This document shows, piece by piece, positions 58,606-64,000 of a DNA stretch of 64,000 bases. The notes below the pieces were generated by a model. It searched no databases, was not told where the DNA came from, and saw only the letters and a list, made by a program, of their open reading frames with translations. The position numbers were made by a program, and so were the translations under genes. The DNA is taken from positions 62,001 to 126,000 of the forward strand of contig NC_018211.1 in NCBI RefSeq assembly GCF_000219625.1. Direction: 5' to 3'. Numbering within the stretch: position 1 is the stretch's first letter; every line of letters starts with the position of its first letter. This DNA comes from Zymoseptoria tritici IPO323 (taxonomy: Eukaryota; Ascomycota; Dothideomycetes; Mycosphaerellales; Mycosphaerellaceae).

Positions 58606-58879
58606 TGTAGTGGGGAATATCGCACTGTCATGTGCGGCCTATATCTAGCTTCAGCTTCGTGTGCAGGTCGGAGGATCGCAAGGACACCGACCTACAGAGA
58701 CACCACCCTACGCACACGAGGCCCAACAGTACAGAGCACTTAATACTACCTCTTTTCCCCCCCCTACCTTTCACTCTAATTGTACAGTTTACTACCCTTT
58801 TTGCCCCCTATGCTACCTCGTACGTCCGCACTGCTACTATCCGCGGGAGATCGGAACCTTTGGAAGTTCCCCCCTCACA
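58606..58879 (+). repeat. 3' LTR of nested element, 274 bp
   Basis: Same ends as the 5' LTR; followed by the CTAT duplication at 58,880-58,883. Confidence 0.95.
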
Positions 58880-58883
58880 CTAT

Positions 58884-60000
58884 CGCTCACACTATAGGAG
58901 GATGTAACGCTAGACTTCATAACGGACCTGCTACCTAGCATACTTCTAGGCTAGGCCTACGACTTAATCCTAGTAATCGTAGACAGATGCACCAAAATGG
59001 TCTATTATGCGCTATATAAGAAGACGATTACCGCAGCAGAGCTCGTAGAGGTGTTTATAAGGGAAGTCGTACGACTCTATAGCGCACTAGCTACGATCAC
59101 GTCGGATCGAGGGCCTATCCTAACCTTAAAATTCTAGAGCACGTTCTGTTTCTACCTTAGTATACGCCGAAAACTAAGCACAGCGTTCCACCCTTAAACA
59201 GACGGGCAAACAGAGCGCCAAAACCAGACGCTAGAGCAGTATCTTCGCACATACTGCAACTATAAACAGGACAACTGGGCCTCCCTACTCTCTACTACGG
59301 AATTCTCGTATAATAACAGCGTACACTCCGCAATAGGGGTTACGCTATTCTAGGCGTACACGACACGGGACCCTCGGCGGTGCTACTAGCCTAGACTACG
59401 CTAGAATGGACGAGAAGCCCCGTTCGCCGCACAACTTGCGGACCGCGTTATCTCCAACTAGAAGAAACTGCGGGTCAGACTGGCTAAAACAAAGAAGCAA
59501 ATAGCTAAGTAGGCGAACGAGCATAGGAAGGACATCTCCTTTAACGTCGGAGACGAAGTCTACCTTAATACACGCAACATTAGGTTACTAAGACCTTCGG
59601 CGAAGCTCGACTACAAATACATTAGACCTTATAGGGTAAAAGCGGTCATTAACCGCGTCGCATATACGCTCGATCTACTAGACTTACTAAAGATCTACCT
59701 AACCTTCTATGTTTCTCTACTAGAACTATCTATCCCGGACTAGTTTGGTCGCAAACAGGACAGGATAATGCGATACGACGTAGGAGAGGACAATAAATAC
59801 GAAGTCGAGGCTATTCTAGCCGAACATATAGACGAACTAAACAATCGGGAGTACCTTATTAAGTGGAAAGACTACGACTAGTCCGAGAACTCCTGGGAAG
59901 CAGCAGTTAACATCAGCCCGGCAGCAATGCGGGCCTACCGGCGCAGAATAGGCCAGAAAGGACCGACTGCGCGCGGTAAATTCTAGAAAAAACGCTGACC
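58884..60000 (+). pseudogene. chromovirus pol part 2: integrase core and chromodomain
   Basis: This continues the integrase interrupted at 44,133. EDVTLDFITDLLPS carries the first Asp, ATITSDRGPILT the second, and [19 protein letters not shown] the Glu. The GPY/F-type tail follows: FNVGDEVYLNTRNIRLLR, then RPYRVKAVINRVAYTLDL. A chromodomain lies at about 59,800-59,925 (YEVEAILAEHIDELNNREY, then LIKWKDYD, then SENSWEA). Chromodomains in such integrases direct insertion to modified chromatin (family knowledge). Many TAG codons at Trp/Gln positions. Confidence 0.92.
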
Positions 60001-60189
60001 CCCTTAGTCAATTTTTTAATCCTTTTTGCTTTATAACATTAGACTTTAACATTCTTAATAATTCTAGGGATTTCATTTGGGTGTTAAGGCTTTCCATTCT
60101 GGACTATTCTGGTCCACGTTAAGCTATTCTGCGCTATTATAACTTAAAAGGGCCCTATCACTCTGCGTAATAGCGTTATCTGTTATACC

Positions 60190-61126
60190 CTGCACACTGC
60201 TAGAGCTAACTAGACTAAACCGGCTTAATTATCGCTATCCTCGTCCGAAGCGTCCTCTCTACGCTCCTAAGCGGCCGTAGTGCTTACCAAAGCCTTCAAC
60301 GCCTCCCTATTAGTCTTTCCCGTACCCCTAGCGTACGAATTAAACCTCTCCAGGGCCTTGCTGTTACGATGCAAGGCAGTCTTGTACTTGTTAAGCTTGT
60401 CTGTTAACGACTGGACCGTAATAGCGCCCTTTAGATTAATTAGGCGGCTTCTCTTAGCCCTCGGGGTCCCGGCAGTAGCCTGCTCCTACATCCTGGCGTT
60501 AGCATAGCCTAAAATGCGCCAGAACGGTACACTTACGGCCTTCTCTATGTAAGCAGCGGCCGACCTGTCCCGCTTCTTAACCTTTTGACCCGTCGTGTCC
60601 TACTCGCGGGTACCCTAGTGCAAAGTAAGACCCTCCGGGCCGCGAACGCTGTTTCTAAGCTCCCTAAGGCGCTAACTGTTAGCATACTAGTCCAAAATAA
60701 GCTAGAACGGCATATACAACTTAATCGAACTAGCAAACAGGAGCACCTTGCTCCTTAACTTCTTCCTATTGTCCGCGTTTACTACCGGATTAGCGTACTC
60801 TGCTTAAATCTAGGCATTAATAGTGTCCTACTCGTCCTTACGGGCCGGAGGGAGCTATTTAGGGTCAGCCTAGATCCAGAAGACTCTAAAACAGTCCAGA
60901 AATATCCTACCTAGAAGCAATTAGCATTTCTGTCGTCCAGACAGCCGGCGCATTTGGCAGTAATGCCCTTAATGGGCTTCTCTAACGCTAACTAGCACAG
61001 TTTAGTTAAGTCTTTGTTTAGCTTAACGTCTTTAATGCAATTAAAGCACGGATTGTGGTTAAAAGCCCTGTTGCGGACCTTTTTGGCGTAATTGTTGCGT
61101 ACGAGGGCCGCGGCGGCGGAAGACAT
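60190..61126 (-). pseudogene. antisense Cys-rich accessory ORF in the chromovirus 3' region
   Basis: On the minus strand, ATG at 61,126 starts MSSAAAALVRNNYAKKVRN, followed by CFNCIKDVKLNKDLTKLC and ITAKCAGCLDDRNANCF. This gives a C-x2-C ... C ... C-x2-C ... C pattern suitable for binding zinc. Near 60,920 the frame shifts by one position and continues as DCFRVFWI, LPPARKDE, YANPVVNADNRKKLRSK, VLLFASSIKLYMPF, then INLKGAITVQSLTDKLNKY and ARGTGKTNREALKALVSTT, ending Asp/Glu-rich. About 300 residues with TAG stops at Trp/Gln positions. I do not recognise the family. It lies between pol and the 3' LTR, opposite to gag-pol. Confidence 0.6.
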
Positions 61127-61342
61127 AGTGTGTCTGCGCTAATATTAGCCTTGCTAGACCCAAACTAGACTATACTAGCACTACCCCAGATTACTTACTT
61201 TTTAGTAGTTAGTAAAGAAGAGAGAAAGTTTAGAAGAAGAATTAAATTAATATAGCGACGCTACGGACCCGCAAATCCTTCCAGATTGGGACATCTGGTA
61301 GCTGACAGCTTATGAATTTTCCACCGTAACTAAGGTTAGTTG

Positions 61343-61362
61343 TAGAGAGGGGAGGGGGGCAA
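61343..61362 (+). promoter_or_regulatory. polypurine tract of chromovirus
   Basis: GAGAGGGGAGGGGGGCAA lies directly before the 3' LTR start at 61,363. Confidence 0.85.
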
Positions 61363-61691
61363 TGTAAGGACACCCTTACGATGACGCCCCCTACCTGTCC
61401 TAACCTGGACTATCCTAGCACTACAGATTACCGGTGCTATCTCATCTAGCCTAGACTAGGACATCCTGTAGAGGGACGAACCTTACGGGCGTACGATAGC
61501 CCCCGAGCGGACGTTAGACTGCGACCGGTGCCTAGTCTAGGCGGAGGGACGCATTTGGCAACACGAAGGGCGGGTACATAGCCTCGGGGGACGCTCTTGT
61601 CCATTCCCTTCCTTATCGAATCGACTCGTTACATTCTACAACCATTTGTTTTCGGTGCAAGCCTACACTCCCTCTTGAGGTGCTTCTAACA
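61363..61691 (+). repeat. 3' LTR of chromovirus, 329 bp
   Basis: Starts TGTAAGGACACCC and ends CTTCTAACA, followed by the GGCGC duplication at 61,692-61,696. Confidence 0.95.
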
Positions 61692-61696
61692 GGCGC

Positions 61697-63640
61697 TAAG
61701 TTATAGCCGCGTAACCGCATAAGGGACTTCTTCCGTACTAATAGCTTTATATTCGACTAAACGATATATAAGGGTATGCCCTCCTACTCTTCCTCTTCCT
61801 CTTCCTCTTACTCTTACTTACTACCGTCCCTTATGTATATAGCGCTCTTATAGCTACCCCTTAGTTCTACCGTAATCCTACGGCTCTACCCTATACCTCT
61901 TATACTAACCTAGGCGATAAAAACTATAGCTTCTACGGCTGCCCTCTACCCTTACGAGCTCTAGCGAGCGACGACGACGAGCCTACGAGCGACTACGAGC
62001 GCTAGCCTACCCCTCCTAGCTTTAGTGCTCGCGAGGGCTTTTATATTACATAGAGCCGTACTAATATAGAGATAAGGAAGGAGGCTAAGCCGAAGGCTCG
62101 TAAGACCCCTAACGCTACCGCTAACTTATTAAAGGAGGCTAAGAAGGCTAAGCGTGTTAAGGAGCTATTAGCTAATACGAAGAGTACGAATAGGGCTAGC
62201 CCTAAGAGGAAGGACGATAAGGTCGTAGCATTGCCGGTCTTTACTATTAAGTGCACTATCGATACCGTCGATATAGAAGATCTAAGCGATAACGACGAGG
62301 ACGTAGTGCCTAGGTATTCTAGTCGCCGTAACGAGTATATATAGTTAGCCTAAGGCACTATTGCTACTATAGATACGGCTCTTAAGGACGCTGTTACGGA
62401 GAAACGTAGTAATGTCTTCCTATAGTATCTCTTAAACGAGAGTATAACTACGAGGAAGCGGCTATAGAAGCCCTACTACGACATCTACCTTACTAAGGAG
62501 TATAGTAAGGGCTAGCCTATTAAGCTCGGTAATACTAATCTCGCTATAGCGGACACTACGCTTAGGATAATGTAGCTGTTTAAGCCGAAGACAGGCCTTA
62601 AGACTCCTACCGCGAACGTCCGGATTACTTATATTATCTACGTTAAGCCCGACAAGCATAGCGATCTTAAGCCTAGCTCTAAGAACGCGGACGACGGCGG
62701 CTAGATGTATTAGCACCTTAAACGCTCTATAAAGAAGGACGGCGGGCCTACATTTAAGTATATAATTAGCTATAGAGTGCACAACGATAGCACTATCCTA
62801 CACCCTAACGGGCGTATATTTAAAGATAAGGACGGCGTTATTTACTATCCGTTTATAAAGACTAACAGCTATACTAGCGTCGACGGTAGGGAGATCCTCG
62901 TAGGTAAGAGTTACCTACTCGTAAGCTAGCTCGCACTAGAGGCACGCTACCTTATAATAGCTATAGTAGGTCCGTCCGGCAGTAATAGTAAGACGCTCGT
63001 AGACTAGTCTATAGGGCTCGTAAGCCGTTCTCGTTCCGCTCGTAGTGCCCTTAGCTCCTTATAGGACCCGGAGCGCTCTAGCCCTCTACCTTAGCAACGC
63101 TCTAGCTCTAAACGCCCTACTAGCCGCGACCTCTAATTATCGCCGGTAAGCTAGCCTAACGACTATATTCTACTCGACCCTAATACGGACAGCTTAGGCG
63201 ATATAGCAAAGGCTAAGGAAGCTACCGCGAGCCGAGCTAAGTAGAACAGTAGATCTTCGACGATTACCTCCGTAGTAGCTAGTACGCTAGCGCTAGCGAT
63301 CCGTTCGGACTCGACGATGCCCTCTTCGTCGGCGACAACGACGACGCTAACGCCTTAATTAAAGTCGAAGGCGAAGGCGAAGGAGCCTAGTAGTACTACT
63401 ACTACTACTACTACTACTACTGCCGCTAGCACTATTAATTAAGGGGGTTTAGAGATACTAGAGGAGGTCGCCGAGCCGGTCGTTTAGTAGTAGAAGATAA
63501 AGAAGAAGAAGAAGGTTAACGAGCCGGTAGTTATTAGCACTAGACGGAGCGAGCGGACTATTAAGCTTACCGAGAAGGGTAGGGCTAACTAGAAGGACTA
63601 ATATATACGAATCTAATAAATATACGCTACCGACGACTCG
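61697..63640 (+). pseudogene. oldest element, part 3: Lys/Ser-rich protein of unknown type
   Basis: A degraded plus-strand frame continues after the chromovirus. From 62,060 it reads IRKEAKPKARKTPNATANL, KEAKKAKRVKELLANTKST, FTIKCTIDTVDIEDLSDND, then RITYIIYVKPDKHSDLKP, NGRIFKDKDGVIYYPFIK and SYTSVDGREILVGKSYLL. It ends Thr/Lys-rich near 63,600 (IKKKKKVNEPVV, STRRSERTIKL). It may be a second protein of the integrase element or a neighbouring repeat. No known domain is recognised. Confidence 0.35.
63394..63421. repeat. (TAC)n microsatellite
   Basis: Nine TAC/ACT units. In the plus-strand frame of this degraded ORF they encode a poly-Thr run. Confidence 0.9.
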
Positions 63641-64000
63641 CTCGTTACATGCTCGCGGACTAAACGGAATAGCTCGTAGCTAGAAGGAGCAATAAACGTA
63701 TATCTTATATCTTAATAGCTTAATATCTTAATTCTCTTCCTTAAAAACGGCTCGCGGCGTACTCGTAGGCTAAAACGGCTAGCTCGTAAGCGTAAAAACG
63801 AGGGATTTAAGGAGATATATAGTAACTAACGCATTTATTTAGGTATTAACGTATAGGCTCGTAAGGCTCGCGGAGAGCTCGTAGGCTAAATCGATCTATC
63901 TATTAATCTATTACGCCTAGTCTACCGAACTTCTCGTTAATAGTACGCTAATACTATAATACCGACTACTTAATCTTAGTAATAGTAGCCTTTAACTTAC
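63641..64000. other. repeat-rich end of window, no gene
   Basis: TpA-rich sequence with several CTCGTAGGCTAAA-type motifs, similar to those at 38,826-38,920. No coding frame is seen. Confidence 0.35.

Larger units (their letters stand above)
44134..58879 (+). mobile_element. nested 14.7-kb LTR retrotransposon with three ORFs (divergent FLDD Ty3-like)
   Basis: Two 274-bp LTRs (TGTAGTGGGGAAT...TTCCCCCCTCACA) flank a 14.2-kb interior: a long leader with internal duplications, gag with a zinc knuckle, pol (protease, RT with FLDD, RNase H, integrase), a 1.3-kb spacer of short repeats, a third ORF of about 900 codons, and a purine-rich tract before the 3' LTR. A LINE fragment of 850 bp is inserted in the third ORF. 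All genes are on the plus strand and carry TAG stops. LTR divergence is 6/274. Confidence 0.92.
40142..61691 (+). mobile_element. Ty3/gypsy chromovirus, 6.8 kb once its nested insertion is removed
   Basis: Two 329-bp LTRs (TGTRAGGACACC...CTTCTAACA), a 5-bp TSD GGCGC, a possible self-priming site, gag with a CCHC knuckle, and pol in the order protease, RT, RNase H, integrase, chromodomain. It is split in the integrase by a second LTR element (44,134-58,879). All frames carry many TAG stops. The 3' region carries an antisense ORF. Confidence 0.95.

Noticed and set aside
32470..63640. RIP restricted to CAG/CTG because nearly all stops are TAG
   Set aside because: A rough count at 50,161-50,400 shows TAA/TTA as enriched over CAA/TTG as TAG/CTA is over CAG/CTG. 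TAG dominates because Gln is mostly CAG and Trp is TGG.

Overview
The window is from a filamentous ascomycete, most likely a Dothideomycete-type genome. Genes carry short introns (49-90 nt) with GTRNGY donors and CTRAY branch sites. The families are fungal: a hexose transporter, an Atr1-like DHA2 exporter, a MINDY deubiquitinase, and a PAN-type secreted protein. Repeats carry TpA-rich scars of repeat-induced point mutation (RIP). Assignments come from reading the sequence; no database search was run.

Layout. (1) 1-10.75 kb: a heavily mutated repeat block whose recognisable reading frames all lie on the minus strand. It holds a RecQ-like SF2 helicase core (about 8.6-9.7 kb), a DUF6589-like protein (about 3.7-7.1 kb) and a C-x2-C protein (below 3.4 kb). 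Two inverted-repeat structures mark the right edge (10.51-10.93 kb). (2) 10.8-32.4 kb: an island of normal genes. These are a PPxY protein (-), a six-TM membrane protein (-), a possible NTF2-like protein (-), a hexose transporter (-), a MINDY deubiquitinase (-) divergent from a stand-alone GAR synthetase (+), a DHA2 exporter (-), and a very large secreted multi-domain gene (+) broken by a stop codon and a frameshift. (3) 32.5-64 kb: a four-level nest of transposons whose order can be read from target-site duplications (TSDs).

Nest order. The oldest layer is an integrase-core (DDE) element, now in three pieces (32.47-33.12, 38.71-40.14, 61.69-63.6 kb). A LINE (33,125-38,709, 14-bp TSD) and a Ty3/gypsy chromovirus (40,142-61,691, 329-bp LTRs, 5-bp TSD GGCGC) inserted into it. 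A 14.7-kb LTR element of a divergent FLDD Ty3-like lineage (44,134-58,879, 274-bp LTRs) inserted into the chromovirus integrase. A 5'-truncated LINE (56,279-57,128, 14-bp TSD) inserted into that. LTR pair differences (13/329 outer, 6/274 inner) agree with the order, and nearly all are CpA/TpG to TpA transitions.

Most unusual points: the inner LTR element carries a third ORF after pol with an HxD motif and a C-terminal layout like a 2-oxoglutarate/Fe(II) dioxygenase; the outer chromovirus carries an antisense Cys-rich ORF in its 3' region; a family of seven inverted-repeat sites is scattered through the inner element; the left block combines helicase and DUF6589-like genes.
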